A stretch of DNA of 57,245 bases from Clostridia bacterium (GCA_017500845.1 JAFVXY010000005.1:1-57245); one strand, 5' to 3'; positions 17,443 to 27,493 are shown, numbered from the stretch's first letter. Notes: generated by a model not told the origin, from the letters alone. Numbers and translations are program-made.

Positions 17443-18804
17443 TTACTCCCTCTCGATTTTATATTCACCGCATTGTGCGGTCATTTCCTGTAACTTTTGC
17501 TCGTATCCAATTCGACCCATCATAGCAAAGGTGGCTTTTTTACCCTCTTCCACGCCGGGTTGATTATAGGTGTCGATATTTAGCATCGCACCGGCAAACG
17601 CCGTCTGGTACATTAGCGTCATAATAAGCTCGCCCACCGATTCCGCCGTAACAGCATCAAGGCAAAGCGTCATATTCATTCTACCTGCCTTTTTAAGTGC
17701 ATAAGCCGTTGCGGCTTGCTCGGCATTTATAAGCTCGTTGAGCGTGTGTCCCTTCAAAAACTCCAATCCGTCTATACGTTTATCGTTGGGAATAACGCAA
17801 TAGTTACGGAAATTTGTTACCGTCAAAAAGGTCACTACCTTGTCAAATGGTCCCTCGGTATACAGCTGAATTTGGCTGTGCTGATCTGTTACGCCAAGCG
17901 CCTTTACGGGCGTTTGTCCAACGTGCACAGTATTTCCACATAAGTCTTGTTTCTTTCCTAACGACTCTCCCCAGAGCTGAGCAAAAAAGTCGGACATAAA
18001 TTTAAGACTGTCGGCATACGGCATCATCACGCTCATATTACAGCCCTTTTTGTACGCTTCTACATTTAGCGCCGCCATCATAAGCGCAATATTGGCGTTT
18101 ATGTCAGGGCTTTGACTGCATTGCGCCGCCTTTGCCGCACCGCTGATAAGTCCCTTGATATCAATACCGATACAGGCAAGCGGAACCAAGCCTATGGGCG
18201 AAAAAACCGAAAATCTGCCGCCTACACCTTTACCTATCCCGAACAACCTAAAACCCTCGGATACGGCAATTTCGTACAGCTTGCCCTTACCCAAGGTGGT
18301 GATTGCTATAATATGCTCCTTGGCTTTATCGCCAAGCTTAGACGAAAGCGCATCGTAAATTACCAAAAATTGACTAAGCGTCTCGCTGGTTTCGCCACTT
18401 TTTGTAGCGACAATAAAATATGTGTTGCTTATGTCAACAACGTCCAGTAGCGCTGCCATGCGCTCGGGATCGACGTTGTCCTCGACGTAAAATTTGGGCG
18501 CGTTACGCTTTTCTCTGGGCAACTCATTGTGCCTAAAATGAGTAAGCGCATTTGCCACAGCGATAGCGCCAAGCGCAGAGCCGCCTATTCCAAGCACCAC
18601 TACGCTTTCGGCTTTTTCGCAAATAGGACGGCAAAACTGTGCAATTTCGTCGATTTCACCATCACTAATAAGGTTAGCCCACTCTTGCCAACCTGTGCCA
18701 AGAGTGGATATAACCTTGTCAAACACATTACGCGAATAATTTACCTCTTTAAGCCCGCACTCGCCAAGCGAAGCGGCCATCATATTTGTATAATCAAGCC
18801 TCAA
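17443..18804 (-). CDS. pgi: Glucose-6-phosphate isomerase
   Basis: 453 aa. Clear motifs: [19 protein letters not shown] (SIS fold), [13 protein letters not shown] and QPGVEEGKK near the C-terminus. It interconverts glucose-6-phosphate and fructose-6-phosphate. The start appears to be a TTG at 18804, because the N-terminal LDYTN matches the family; the next ATG is seven codons in and has no better binding site. The hpf stop lies just upstream. Confidence 0.95.
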   Translation of the reverse strand: MRLDYTNMMAASLGECGLKEVNYSRNVFDKVISTLGTGWQEWANLISDGEIDEIAQFCRPICEKAESVVVLGIGGSALGAIAVANALTHFRHNELPREKRNAPKFYVEDNVDPERMAALLDVVDISNTYFIVATKSGETSETLSQFLVIYDALSSKLGDKAKEHIIAITTLGKGKLYEIAVSEGFRLFGIGKGVGGRFSVFSPIGLVPLACIGIDIKGLISGAAKAAQCSQSPDINANIALMMAALNVEAYKKGCNMSVMMPYADSLKFMSDFFAQLWGESLGKKQDLCGNTVHVGQTPVKALGVTDQHSQIQLYTEGPFDKVVTFLTVTNFRNYCVIPNDKRIDGLEFLKGHTLNELINAEQAATAYALKKAGRMNMTLCLDAVTAESVGELIMTLMYQTAFAGAMLNIDTYNQPGVEEGKKATFAMMGRIGYEQKLQEMTAQCGEYKIERE

Positions 18805-18805
18805 T

Positions 18806-19339
18806 TTACACTACCGCCTGTATCAAACCGTAATCGCCCTCGATTCTTTTGTACAGTACGTTAACATTGCCGGTTCCTTTATTAAGGAATACGAAGAAGC
18901 TGTGTTCTACAAGCTCAAGCTCCTCGATTGCGTCTTCTACCGTCATGGGGGTAAGCTCGTATGTCTTAGTCCTTACTACAGTGCTGTGCTTTTCGGGCTC
19001 AATCTGAGCAGCCGCTGCTTCCTCTGCAAACGATGCGCGAACCTTCTTAGTGTTGGAAAGTAACTTTTTGTGATGCTTTATAATCTGCTTCTCAAGCTTG
19101 GGAAGCGCAATATCAATATTGTTATACATATTGTCGCTCGTCACCTCTGCACGCAAAACGGTGCTGTCAAGCACGATAGTAAGCTCGAGCGTATAAGTTT
19201 CCTTCACTTGCTTAAGGCAAACCTTAACCTTGATGTCTTCGCCAACGAAGAATTTGTCGAGACGCTGAACCTTTTTTTCGATAAGGTCCTTAAGCTTGTC
19301 GGCAGGGCTGTAATTCTTACTCAAAAATTCAATAACCAT
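18806..19339 (-). CDS. hpf: Ribosome hibernation-promoting factor, long form
   Basis: 177 aa. The N-terminal domain (about 1-95) has the HPF/RaiA fold, and the C-terminal domain (about 120-177, with KTYELTPMTVEDAIEEL and HSFFVFLN) is the dimerisation part. The long form pairs two 70S ribosomes into inactive 100S dimers. ATG 19339 follows AAGGAGG. It has its own promoter just after the clpC stop and leads into pgi-pgk-malic enzyme with a 1-bp gap. Confidence 0.94.
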   Translation of the reverse strand: MVIEFLSKNYSPADKLKDLIEKKVQRLDKFFVGEDIKVKVCLKQVKETYTLELTIVLDSTVLRAEVTSDNMYNNIDIALPKLEKQIIKHHKKLLSNTKKVRASFAEEAAAAQIEPEKHSTVVRTKTYELTPMTVEDAIEELELVEHSFFVFLNKGTGNVNVLYKRIEGDYGLIQAVV

Positions 19340-19366
19340 AATGTAGTCCTCCTTAACTGTAACTAT

Positions 19367-19395
19367 ATTATAACATATATTTTTCGTTTTGTAAA
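19367..19395 (-). promoter_or_regulatory. Sigma-A promoter of hpf-pgi-pgk
   Basis: Minus strand TTTACA, 17-bp spacer, TATAAT. It begins 18 bp after the clpC stop codon; no terminator hairpin separates them, so read-through from the heat-shock operon is possible. Confidence 0.75.
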
Positions 19396-19412
19396 TACTG
19401 ATTTCAAAAATT

Positions 19413-21815
19413 TTACAAAATATTTGCAAATATTTTCACTTGGCCATTGTCAAAATCAGCCGTAACGGCGTCACCGTCCTTAATTTTGCCGTCCAAAATC
19501 TCTTCGGCAATGGCATCTTCGATATTTTGCTCGATAACTCTACGCAACGGACGCGCTCCGTACTCCATATCATATCCCTTTTGGATAATAAATTCAAGCA
19601 TAGCATCAGTTACGTTTAGCCTAATATTACGCTCGTTAAGCTTCTTTTGCACCTTGCCAAGCATAAGGTGTGCAATCTTACCAATATCGTCCCTGGTAAG
19701 ATGGTTGAAAGTACAAATAACGTCGATACGGTTGAGAAATTCCGGCTTGAAGTGACGCTTAAGCGCAGAATTTATTACGTCCTCGGTTTTGCGCTCGTTG
19801 TCTGCCGCACCGCCGCCAAAGCCAAGTGAACGCACCGATTTAAGCTCGGCAACACCAACGTTTGACGTCATAATAATAATGGTGTTCTTAAAGCTTACCA
19901 GCCTACCCTGCGAATCAGTAAGTCTACCGTCGTCCATAAGCTGAAGCAAAATATTGTATACGTCCGGGTGAGCCTTTTCGATTTCGTCAAATAGCACTAC
20001 GCTGTACGGCTTACGGCGCACCTGCTCGGTAAGCTGACCACCGTCGTCAAAGCCCACGTACCCCGGAGGCGAGCCAATAAGCTTGCTGACGCTGTGTGAT
20101 TCCATATACTCGGACATATCCAAGCGTATAACCGCATTTTCGTCATCAAACATAACCTCGCTGAGCGCTTTGGTTAGCTCGGTTTTGCCTACACCGGTCG
20201 GTCCCATAAACAGAAACGTTCCTATCGGACGGTTTGGGTCTTTGAGTCCTGCTCTTGCTCTACGAATAGCTTTGGATACGCTTACCACCGCCTTGTCCTG
20301 ACCTATAACTCGCTCGTGCAAAATCTTTTCGAGATGAACAAGCCTTTCGGTCTCTGTTTCGGACAGCTTGCTTACGGGAATTTTTGTCCACTTTGCCACG
20401 ATTTCGGCAATGTTTTCGGCAGTAATCACGCCCTTTGTGCGCTCACTGCTTTTGCTCCAATCAAGCTTAGCACGCTCAATTTCTTTTATAAGCAGGTCAC
20501 GCTCGTTACGAAGCTGCATCGCTTTGGCGTAATCCTCGCTTGCCACGGCCTCGTCCTTTTGCTTGTTGAGCATAGCAAGGCGTTCTTCCATAACCTTTAC
20601 GTCGTCGGGAACGGTATTGCCGCTTACCTTAGCCTTGCTCATCGCCTCGTCGATAAGATCGATTGCCTTATCGGGCAAAAATCTGTCCATAATGTATCTG
20701 TCGGACATTTTTGCCGCCGCCTCGATTGCCTCGTCGGATAGTCTTACCTTGTGGAATGCCTCGTAATTTTCGCGCAACCCCTTGAGAATTTCGATAGTGT
20801 CCTCAACTGACGGCGGCGCTACGATGATGGGCTGAAATCTACGCTCTAAGGCTTTGTCCACCTCGATGTACTTGCGGTACTCATCTGTGGTAGTTGCTCC
20901 TATCGTTTGCAGCTCACCACGGGCAAGATACGGCTTGAGAATATCGGACGGTGAAACCTCTCCCTCCTTGCCACCTGCCTGTGCCAAGGTATGAAGCTCG
21001 TCAATAAACACGATTATATTGTTGTTTTCCTTAATTGCGTTTATTGCATCTTTCAGCTTTTCCTCCATTGCACCACGGTATTTTGTACCCGCAATTATGC
21101 TACCAATGTCAAGGCTGAATATTACTTTGTTTTTAAGCAGCTCAGGAACGTTGCCCTCTACGATTTCCTTGGCAAGTCCCTCTACCACTGCGCTCTTGCC
21201 CACACCCGGCTCGCCTATAAGCACAGGATTATTCTTGGTCTTACGACAAAGAATTTGAATTATACGCTCGATTTCGTCCTTTCTGCCGATAATTGGATCT
21301 ATTTTTTGCTGACGAGCCTTTTGTGTAATGTCTACACCAAGATCCCTTAACTGCTCGGGCAAAGAACTTTCCTCTTGTTGCAAAGCTCCCGTACCCTCTG
21401 CATTTTGCAAAGCGGCGGCAAGTGCGACTCTATCTACCTTGAATATGTTAGTCAAAATTCCGCAGGCAAGCGCCGCAGTATCCTCGAGAATACAATACAA
21501 AACACTTGCGCTGTTCGCATACGGATAACCTCTTTCGATACCACGCTTGTAGGCAGTAACAATAGTGCCGTTGACTCTTATACTAAGCTCGGGCTCACCC
21601 ATAATAACGACGTGACTTTCCTCACGCAAAATGTCCTCTATACGATCGGGCGTAACGCCGTATTCGGCAAGCAGCTTAGAAACCATGCTCTTGCTGTTTT
21701 TGGCAAGACCGTACAAAAGATGCTCGGTGCCCACCTCGGGATTCGAATATTTTATTGCCGCCTTTTTTGCTAAAATTAGTGCGGTCTTTAAATTTTCGGT
21801 TATTTGAACCTTCAT
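19413..21815 (-). CDS. clpC: AAA+ chaperone/protease ATPase ClpC
   Basis: 800 aa. It has an N-terminal Clp-N double repeat (1-140), a first AAA+ module with [13 protein letters not shown], a middle coiled-coil/UVR-like part (about 400-460), and a second AAA+ module with [13 protein letters not shown]. It unfolds substrates for ClpP, including proteins arginine-phosphorylated by McsB. It is the last gene of ctsR-mcsA-mcsB-clpC and starts 2 bp after mcsB. Confidence 0.96.
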   Translation of the reverse strand: MKVQITENLKTALILAKKAAIKYSNPEVGTEHLLYGLAKNSKSMVSKLLAEYGVTPDRIEDILREESHVVIMGEPELSIRVNGTIVTAYKRGIERGYPYANSASVLYCILEDTAALACGILTNIFKVDRVALAAALQNAEGTGALQQEESSLPEQLRDLGVDITQKARQQKIDPIIGRKDEIERIIQILCRKTKNNPVLIGEPGVGKSAVVEGLAKEIVEGNVPELLKNKVIFSLDIGSIIAGTKYRGAMEEKLKDAINAIKENNNIIVFIDELHTLAQAGGKEGEVSPSDILKPYLARGELQTIGATTTDEYRKYIEVDKALERRFQPIIVAPPSVEDTIEILKGLRENYEAFHKVRLSDEAIEAAAKMSDRYIMDRFLPDKAIDLIDEAMSKAKVSGNTVPDDVKVMEERLAMLNKQKDEAVASEDYAKAMQLRNERDLLIKEIERAKLDWSKSSERTKGVITAENIAEIVAKWTKIPVSKLSETETERLVHLEKILHERVIGQDKAVVSVSKAIRRARAGLKDPNRPIGTFLFMGPTGVGKTELTKALSEVMFDDENAVIRLDMSEYMESHSVSKLIGSPPGYVGFDDGGQLTEQVRRKPYSVVLFDEIEKAHPDVYNILLQLMDDGRLTDSQGRLVSFKNTIIIMTSNVGVAELKSVRSLGFGGGAADNERKTEDVINSALKRHFKPEFLNRIDVICTFNHLTRDDIGKIAHLMLGKVQKKLNERNIRLNVTDAMLEFIIQKGYDMEYGARPLRRVIEQNIEDAIAEEILDGKIKDGDAVTADFDNGQVKIFANIL

Positions 21816-21817
21816 TA

Positions 21818-22804
21818 CTAACCTCCTGTTCTCGTAATAATTTGCCTTAGCTTATAACATTTCTCTGCGCGAAGCTTGTCACGCTCGCCGCCAGAGGTCA
21901 TTCCGCCTGTGTCAAGGCAAAGACTTGCAGGCTGAATTTCTGCAATAAAGCTTTCAAGCGCCGCCATGTCGGCGCATTCCAACATTTTATAATATACCCC
22001 AAGCTTTACAAAAGCAATCAATTTCATAAATTCGCTTTTGCTTATCGCGTGGCAGTTGCACAATATCCCGTACGAACGCAAAATCTTGTCCTTTAGTCCG
22101 TCAGGGTCAGTTTGCATAAGTGCCGCGCGAGCCTTAATTTCGGACTCAACGATATGGTTTGCCACGTTCTCTACCGATGCAACTATGTCGCTTTCGGATA
22201 TCCCCAAGGTTTTTTGGTTGGAAATCTGATATACGTACCCCTCGGCTTCGCTACCCTCGCCGTACACGCCGCGTACCGCCATATTAAGCCTTGTCACGCC
22301 GCTTATACATTTATTTAGCGAGCCCGTAAGTGAAAGCGCGGGCAAAAACATCATTACCGAGGCCCTCATTCCCGTGCCAACGTTGGTAAGGCACGAGGTT
22401 AGATATCCGTAAGTTGAGCTAAATGCGAACTTAAACTCGCCGCCAAGCACCTTGTCTATATGACGAAGCTCTGCATACGCATCGTGAAGATTAAGTCCCT
22501 CTAAAATACATTGCTCACGAATATGATCTTCTTCGCCTATCATAACGCTTACCTTGTTGTCCGAGCGTATTATTGCACTCCCGCCGCAGTCGATAAGCTC
22601 CTTGCTTATAAGGTGCTTTTCGACAAGTCGAAGCTGCTCGATGGGTCTAAGCGCCGTCATCGGATACATGGTGTACGAATCCGTTGTGCGAAGAGCTGAC
22701 ATCGCCTTTGTCGCTATTGTAGAGGTATTTACACGCTTAAAGGGCAAGCCGTCCACATTGCGAGCAAGGCGAACCCTTGACGAAAGAATTATATTTTCGT
22801 TCAT
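21818..22804 (-). CDS. mcsB: Protein arginine kinase McsB
   Basis: 328 aa. It is an ATP:guanido phosphotransferase-type catalytic domain: SSRVRLARNVDG at the N-terminus and TNVGTGMRASVMMFLPALSL in the core. It phosphorylates arginines on CtsR and damaged proteins, marking them for ClpCP. The start overlaps the mcsA stop by 4 bp. The length is a little short of the usual 350 aa. Confidence 0.94.
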   Translation of the reverse strand: MNENIILSSRVRLARNVDGLPFKRVNTSTIATKAMSALRTTDSYTMYPMTALRPIEQLRLVEKHLISKELIDCGGSAIIRSDNKVSVMIGEEDHIREQCILEGLNLHDAYAELRHIDKVLGGEFKFAFSSTYGYLTSCLTNVGTGMRASVMMFLPALSLTGSLNKCISGVTRLNMAVRGVYGEGSEAEGYVYQISNQKTLGISESDIVASVENVANHIVESEIKARAALMQTDPDGLKDKILRSYGILCNCHAISKSEFMKLIAFVKLGVYYKMLECADMAALESFIAEIQPASLCLDTGGMTSGGERDKLRAEKCYKLRQIITRTGG

Positions 22805-23259
22805 TTTTCTTCTCCTTTAAGCTTTTTCAGCATTTCCTGAATTTTTAACGCTTGCTCGTAGTCCTCTGCTTCGACCGCTTTGCGAAGTCTGCCGTTAAGC
22901 TCAGCAATCTCGTCGCTTTTCTCGCCGTCAGGACCCGAGCCTATATGCATTTGTGCCGACTGCAAGTTGCGAAGAAGCGGCTTAAGCCTATCACCAAACT
23001 CGCTATAGCAATACTGACAGCCAACAAAGCAGGTGTCCGAAATTTCTCGCAAGGTCGTGCCGCATTTACTGCACTTTGCCTTAGCCCCGGGCACGCCCAT
23101 CAAGCCCGAAAATAGCCCCATATCGTCATAAGACGAGTACATTTCGAGCTGTGCTTGCTTGAAGCACTCGGGACAAACATAAACTCGCTTCTTTATTCCG
23201 TTTATGGTCGTTTCCATATATCCTGTAGCTTCTTTTTTGTTACATCTTTGACAAATCAT
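22801..23259 (-). CDS. mcsA: McsB activator McsA (zinc-finger UVR protein)
   Basis: 152 aa. Four CxxC pairs (CQRCN at the start, CPEC, CSKC, CQYC) bind zinc, and a C-terminal UVR motif (about 115-148, EAEDYEQALKIQEML) binds partner proteins. It activates McsB. Second gene of the operon. Confidence 0.93.
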   Translation of the reverse strand: MICQRCNKKEATGYMETTINGIKKRVYVCPECFKQAQLEMYSSYDDMGLFSGLMGVPGAKAKCSKCGTTLREISDTCFVGCQYCYSEFGDRLKPLLRNLQSAQMHIGSGPDGEKSDEIAELNGRLRKAVEAEDYEQALKIQEMLKKLKGEEK

Positions 23260-23268
23260 TTTTTACCT

Positions 23269-23718
23269 CTACTTAGAAAGTTCTTTGGCAAGCCCCTTTA
23301 TTATAGAAGCTCGCAACGTGTCCTTGTTTACCGCCGGCGCAACAAGTGACTTGTCACTAAGCATAGCGACCACAATCGCACCCTCGTGCTGGGACAAATA
23401 TCCCTCGCTGACTAACCTATCTACAATCTGACACGCTCGGTTATAGCTTACGCCCTCACTGATATTGATTTTGCTAAGCTCGTCAAGCAGATCGCTTTTG
23501 TTGCTGATTTTTAGCAGCGTAACGTATCCTCCGCCGCCCCGCCTCGACTCGATTATGTACCCCCTATCCAGCGTAAACCTTGTAGAAAGCACGTAATTTA
23601 TCTGACTCGGAGCGCAGTCAAAATAGTCGGCAAGCTCGTTGCGACTGATATTTATTCGGTCACTCTGCCCAAGCGAAGAAATCAAAAAACGCTCGATTAT
23701 GTCGCTGATATTTGCCAT
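23269..23718 (-). CDS. ctsR: Heat-shock transcriptional repressor CtsR
   Basis: 149 aa. N-terminal winged helix with SRNELADYFDCAPSQINYVL and the arginine/glycine-rich wing ESRRGGGGYV that reads DNA and senses temperature. A C-terminal helical domain interacts with McsB. ATG 23718 follows AGGAGG. It represses its own operon through the box at 23738-23754. Confidence 0.96.
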   Translation of the reverse strand: MANISDIIERFLISSLGQSDRINISRNELADYFDCAPSQINYVLSTRFTLDRGYIIESRRGGGGYVTLLKISNKSDLLDELSKINISEGVSYNRACQIVDRLVSEGYLSQHEGAIVVAMLSDKSLVAPAVNKDTLRASIIKGLAKELSK

Positions 23719-23737
23719 ACTTCCTCCTTTTGTAAAC

Positions 23738-23754
23738 TTTGACTTTCTTTGACC
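23738..23754 (-). promoter_or_regulatory. CtsR operator
   Basis: Minus strand GGTCAAA GAA AGTCAAA matches the tandem heptad CtsR consensus (A/GGTCAAA-N3-A/GGTCAAA). It lies between the -10 box and the ctsR start, where bound repressor would block transcription. Confidence 0.92.
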
Positions 23755-23763
23755 TTTGATTTT

Positions 23764-23791
23764 ATTATACACTATTTTTTTCTTTTGTCAA
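23764..23791 (-). promoter_or_regulatory. Sigma-A promoter of ctsR-mcsA-mcsB-clpC
   Basis: Minus strand TTGACA, 16-bp spacer, TATAAT, directly upstream of the CtsR operator. Confidence 0.85.
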
Positions 23792-23891
23792 GCCCTTTTT
23801 GTAAATTTTTGCAAAATATTTTTGCTTGATTTATGCTAATGATTGATTTTAATATTTTCAAAACTTAATTTTCTCTTTGTTCACAAATTGC

Positions 23892-23920
23892 TTGATAAAA
23901 CCTGATATTTGTGATAAACT
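23892..23920 (+). promoter_or_regulatory. Putative promoter of the hairpin RNA
   Basis: TTGATA, 17-bp spacer, TAAACT. Expected start of transcription near 23927, at the base of the large hairpin. The -10 box is only a fair match. Confidence 0.45.
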
Positions 23921-23922
23921 AA

Positions 23923-24137
23923 TCGTGCGAAACTAATTAAATAATCAGATTGGAGTATTTTCTTTTTGGGATATTATACTCTTTTTTGGTTCATACTGTT
24001 TTGGCATAAATTGTAAAAATGCAAATTCCCCAAAACAGTATACGGTGTAATATCCCAATCTGGTTTAGTTAGTTTCGCGACGACTGGAGTTTGCGTTTTT
24101 GTGCGTTGACTTCGGTCAGCGCACTTTTTTTATTTTT
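23923..24137 (+). ncRNA. Candidate structured RNA: 160-nt hierarchical hairpin plus terminator
   Basis: Four nested stems share one axis: 23923-23936 with 24069-24083 (one bulge), 23946-23953 with 24055-24062, 23968-23979 with 24045-24056 (one G-U), and 23993-24004 with 24030-24041 (12 bp, perfect). The left arm carries a 14-nt bulge between stems 2 and 3. A UUCG-capped terminator follows. A promoter-like sequence precedes it and a PH-domain gene comes next. It could be an independent small RNA, an attenuator for the PH gene, a 6S-like RNA or a MITE. It does not show the T-box AGGGTGG core. No Rfam class is recognised by eye. Confidence 0.6.
24101..24137 (+). terminator. UUCG-capped Rho-independent terminator
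   Basis: GTGCGTTGAC, TTCG loop, GTCAGCGCAC, then TTTTTTTA. Ten base pairs with a single G-U. It ends about 18 bp before the start codon of the PH-domain gene, so it either closes an upstream RNA or controls read-through into that gene. Confidence 0.9.
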
Positions 24138-24154
24138 GAAAAGGAGAGAAACAT

Positions 24155-24559
24155 ATGGGTTACATAGAAAAAAATGTATTAACCGCAGGCGAGACCATAA
24201 AAATCGTTCCTACAAAAAATTCCGCTATACTCGTATTAAAGTGGGTTTGGGGAATATTAGGATGTTGGCTTTTGTTGATTCCTACCATCCAAGCCATTGT
24301 AGCAACTGTAAAATTTAAGAATACCGAATATGTTGTTACAAGCAAAAGGGTTATAGAAAAAAGCGGCTGGGTATCCACACATACTGACGACATGCAATTG
24401 TCCAAAATTGAAAACATTACAGTAAACTACACGTTTTGGAGCAAAATTTTTAATTGTGGCACTTTGACTATTCAAGGAACAAACCGCAATCACGTTTCCT
24501 TTGTCAACATTAAGGATGCAGAACGTATAAAAAAAGAAATAAACAATTTAATAATTTAA
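24155..24559 (+). CDS. Bacterial PH-domain membrane protein (YdbT/DUF304 type)
   Basis: 134 aa. An N-terminal hydrophobic hairpin (about residues 25-50) is followed by a bPH2-type domain: TEYVVTSKRVIEKSGW, then DMQLSKIENITV and GTLTIQGTN. ATG 24155 follows AAGGAGAG. Such proteins are membrane-tethered with the PH-like domain in the cytoplasm; the ligand is not known. It is alone between a terminator upstream and one downstream, so its expression probably depends on read-through of the upstream hairpin region. Confidence 0.82.
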   Translation: MGYIEKNVLTAGETIKIVPTKNSAILVLKWVWGILGCWLLLIPTIQAIVATVKFKNTEYVVTSKRVIEKSGWVSTHTDDMQLSKIENITVNYTFWSKIFNCGTLTIQGTNRNHVSFVNIKDAERIKKEINNLII

Positions 24560-24577
24560 TCATCAGTAAAAAAGTGC

Positions 24578-24612
24578 GCAAAAAATCCACCGCTATATGG
24601 TGGATTTTTTAT
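24578..24612 (+). terminator. Bidirectional terminator between the PH and LRR genes
   Basis: AAAAAATCCACC, 7-nt loop, GGTGGATTTTTT. Flanking A- and T-runs let it serve the PH gene and the convergent LRR gene. Confidence 0.9.
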
Positions 24613-24622
24613 TAGTATCAAC

Positions 24623-25822
24623 TTAATGTTTTACAAAAACGAGCGTCATATTTTCGCTTACTTCTCTCCTACCCACGCCGTCATCCTCGGATGCGGAATA
24701 AATGCACGTGCGTTTGCCCACTTTTAGTAATTTGTCGCGTATCGTCACACCCACGATAACACCACCCAAAAGCACGAGATTTTGTACATCACTTACCATG
24801 GACAGAGGCAACGCTTTGTCAAGCCTTTTTGTCCATTCCTCGTCACCGTAAGCATAGCTGCCTTCGTGCGAGTCTAAGATAAGCTTGAAATAGCTTGCTT
24901 GCTCGGATAGCGTTTTGCCGTAAAGGTGAGCTTTTAGCTCCGAATAGCCGTCTATATCATTTTGATCACCCTCAAACGCTATGGTCGTAATGGAATCAAA
25001 AGCGCTTATATTTGCAACCTCTTGATACGGTGTATCCAAAAAAGCATCTCTCTCAACATCCGTATCGCCAAGGAACGTCACGTGCTGTAATCTTTCACAG
25101 CCCTTAAAGGCTTCTTTGCCTATATAACGAAGTGACTTAGGAAAGCAGACGTTATCCAGCAGGATACAGCGCTGAAAAGAAAAGCTTTGTATTTGCTCGA
25201 CGCCCTCCTCGAACACTACTCTCTTAAGATTCTTACAATTACAAAAGGTGAGCTTTCCAATATACTTATACGAGCCGGAAATTACGATAGAACTAATATC
25301 GCTACCGTTGAACGTAATCCCTACATCTTCTACTCCGTGGGGAAGAACCACCTCATTCGGACACGAATTATACGCCCTACCTTCTATTTCTTGCAGCGAA
25401 CGCGGAAGCGCATAAGGTTGAAGCTTACTGCAACCTACAAAGGGAGTTGATATATATTCAATACTGTCAGGAAGAACAATCTCACAAAGCTCGGTAAAGT
25501 ACTTGAATGCGCCGTAGCAAACGGCCTTTGCACCCTCACCCACTATTACTTTTTTCACTCTTGACTTTATGGAAAGATTGGATTTGTCATAGATATCAAA
25601 ATATTCACCGTCATAATCGGCAAATACCGCAGGTACGTCTTCAAAGCCGTCCAGAGTAAGAACGCCTTGGCAAAGCCTTACCTTACGCTCACCGTCCTCA
25701 TAAAAAAGCTCTTCGCCCTCGTCAATGAGCGTAACGAGTCTTTTACATTCATTATCTTGCAAGCAGAGAGCGATTTTACCCCTTTGTTCATCGCTTATAA
25801 ACGTTAGTCGCATTCTTTCCAT
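24623..25822 (-). CDS. BspA-type leucine-rich-repeat protein
   Basis: 399 aa without a signal peptide. Residues about 80-260 hold LRR_5-like repeats (for example IVLPDSIEYI, CFPKSLRYIGKEAFKGCERL, VVFEEGVEQI). No membrane segment is evident in the C-terminal 100 residues, though one weakly hydrophobic stretch is present (VQNLVLLGGVIVGV). BspA repeats often sit in surface proteins, but the lack of an export signal suggests a cytoplasmic role here. AAGGGGA precedes ATG 25822. It follows the ClC gene by 31 bp. Confidence 0.72.
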   Translation of the reverse strand: MERMRLTFISDEQRGKIALCLQDNECKRLVTLIDEGEELFYEDGERKVRLCQGVLTLDGFEDVPAVFADYDGEYFDIYDKSNLSIKSRVKKVIVGEGAKAVCYGAFKYFTELCEIVLPDSIEYISTPFVGCSKLQPYALPRSLQEIEGRAYNSCPNEVVLPHGVEDVGITFNGSDISSIVISGSYKYIGKLTFCNCKNLKRVVFEEGVEQIQSFSFQRCILLDNVCFPKSLRYIGKEAFKGCERLQHVTFLGDTDVERDAFLDTPYQEVANISAFDSITTIAFEGDQNDIDGYSELKAHLYGKTLSEQASYFKLILDSHEGSYAYGDEEWTKRLDKALPLSMVSDVQNLVLLGGVIVGVTIRDKLLKVGKRTCIYSASEDDGVGRREVSENMTLVFVKH

Positions 25823-25853
25823 ATTTAGTCCCCTTAATTTTAAGGTACTCCTA

Positions 25854-27440
25854 TTATTCGCTGATTATGATTGCGTTGCCAAAAATGTCAGTCAAGTTGT
25901 TAAGCAAAACCTGCTCGTCAGCCGTTCGAGCTTGCAAGGTGATTACGTCGCCCTCGCGAATAATACGCTCCCAACGTCTGTAATTTTTGTACTGTGCTTC
26001 GCCCGTGCCTTGCGAATGCTTGTGCTGAACGGACGTAACCGAGAACGGCAACAAAATTTCACGCAAGACCTTGCCGATAACGTGCGAGGATCTCGTGATA
26101 ATAATTTCCACCTTAACGAATTTAAGCTCCTTGCCTTGGTTGCGGTTTTTAAGAATATTTTCGAGCATTTCGTCATAAGCCGGCTTTGCACGGAAAAGAC
26201 CGGTAACAAGATATGCCGCCATGATAGCTATCATACCGCCAAGCAAGGGGGACATTCCACCTGCAAGCTCGATAATCAGCACAACCGCCGTGATGGGCGC
26301 TTGCAAAAGCGAGCCCAAAAACGCACACATCGTAACGAGAACTATGGTCGAATAGTACATCTCGTTCATGCCAAAGAACACCAAGAAGTTTCCCAACAAG
26401 CCGCCGAGAAGCGCACCAAGACAAAGGAACGGAATAAACATTCCGCCGCTGATTTGCGAGGACGAGCAGAAAAGAATCAAAAACAGTCTCATTACAAGCA
26501 AAAAGAAAATCATCTTCCACTCTATCGCCATATTTCCTACAGCGTCAATAACTCCTGCGCCACCCCCTATCATATCCGCAAAGAAGAAGCACGCAACGCC
26601 ACTAAGCAAGAAAGCCGCAACGGTCTTAACGTATCGACTTACCTTAATCTTGCCCATAAGGTGAATACTGTAGGTAAGGAGCTTTAGAAATCCTACTCCG
26701 CAAAGCCCTGCAAAGACACCTGCAATAAGCGGTAAATGGAGGTCGAGAGTTTCGAAATTAACTGCCGCAAAGGTAAATAATGCGTGTTCGCTTATTCCGG
26801 TTGCGATACGCAAAAGCGATCCCGTAAAGAGTGCAAACAAAACCGACACAGCCGCCGACATAAGCACTATGGGCGAGAACTTTTTGTGGCACTCCTCCAA
26901 AGCGAGCAAAACACCTGCCAAGGGTGCGCCAAGAGCTGCGGCAAAGCCTGCACTTGCACCCGCCGTGATAGATATGGTTGACCATGATTTGCGACGCTTA
27001 TTGTTTTTACTGCCCACGTCGTTGACGCCACTGCCAAGTGCACTGCCGATAAGCACGGACGGACCCTCGCTACCAAGCGGCAAGCCGCACACGAACGAAA
27101 GGAAGCTGCCAAAAATTGCCGCGGGCACAACTCTGTACCACTTAAGCGGTAAAATGCCGCGAGCCGCGCCCTCTGCATAAGGAACACCGCCGCCCTTAAC
27201 CTCAGGCACGAGCTGGGTATTAAGGTAGCTAAGCGATGCCGCCACAACAAGTCCTGCTATAAGCAAGGGCAAAAACGCAAGGTTTTGGTTTACGAAGCTA
27301 TAAAGGCTTTGGCTTACAGACAAAAGCTTTTCGACCAAAAACTGATATCCCCAAATTACGGCTCCCGTAACGATACCGGTAAATGCGCCGTAAAGCATTA
27401 CGGGCATCATGGTATGTAAAAAATAATTTTTTGTAGTCAT
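25854..27440 (-). CDS. ClC-family chloride channel/transporter with TrkA-C-like tail
   Basis: 528 aa. The ClC anion-path motifs are visible: GGGVPYAEG (equivalent to GSGIP) and LGSEGPSVLIG (GxxGP with the gating glutamate). The C-terminal 90 residues form a RCK/TrkA-C-like domain rather than CBS repeats. It probably exchanges chloride for protons, or passes chloride, or fluoride in some relatives. ATG 27440 follows AGGAAGA; the much longer upstream open frame overlaps the PAP2 gene and is not supported. It trails PAP2 by 53 bp. Confidence 0.87.
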   Translation of the reverse strand: MTTKNYFLHTMMPVMLYGAFTGIVTGAVIWGYQFLVEKLLSVSQSLYSFVNQNLAFLPLLIAGLVVAASLSYLNTQLVPEVKGGGVPYAEGAARGILPLKWYRVVPAAIFGSFLSFVCGLPLGSEGPSVLIGSALGSGVNDVGSKNNKRRKSWSTISITAGASAGFAAALGAPLAGVLLALEECHKKFSPIVLMSAAVSVLFALFTGSLLRIATGISEHALFTFAAVNFETLDLHLPLIAGVFAGLCGVGFLKLLTYSIHLMGKIKVSRYVKTVAAFLLSGVACFFFADMIGGGAGVIDAVGNMAIEWKMIFFLLVMRLFLILFCSSSQISGGMFIPFLCLGALLGGLLGNFLVFFGMNEMYYSTIVLVTMCAFLGSLLQAPITAVVLIIELAGGMSPLLGGMIAIMAAYLVTGLFRAKPAYDEMLENILKNRNQGKELKFVKVEIIITRSSHVIGKVLREILLPFSVTSVQHKHSQGTGEAQYKNYRRWERIIREGDVITLQARTADEQVLLNNLTDIFGNAIIISE

Positions 27441-27493
27441 TTTTCTTCCTACTTTTGGTATGTATTTTGACCTGCCGCACAAACGGCAAAGCC

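Noticed and set aside
23740-23754. HrcA/CIRCE element upstream of the heat-shock operon
   Set aside because: The sequence is a direct heptad repeat, not the TTAGCACTC inverted repeat. It is a CtsR site.
23923-24137. T-box riboswitch
   Set aside because: The AGGGTGGNACCGCG antiterminator core and a specifier loop layout are missing, and the downstream gene is not an amino-acid or tRNA-synthetase gene.
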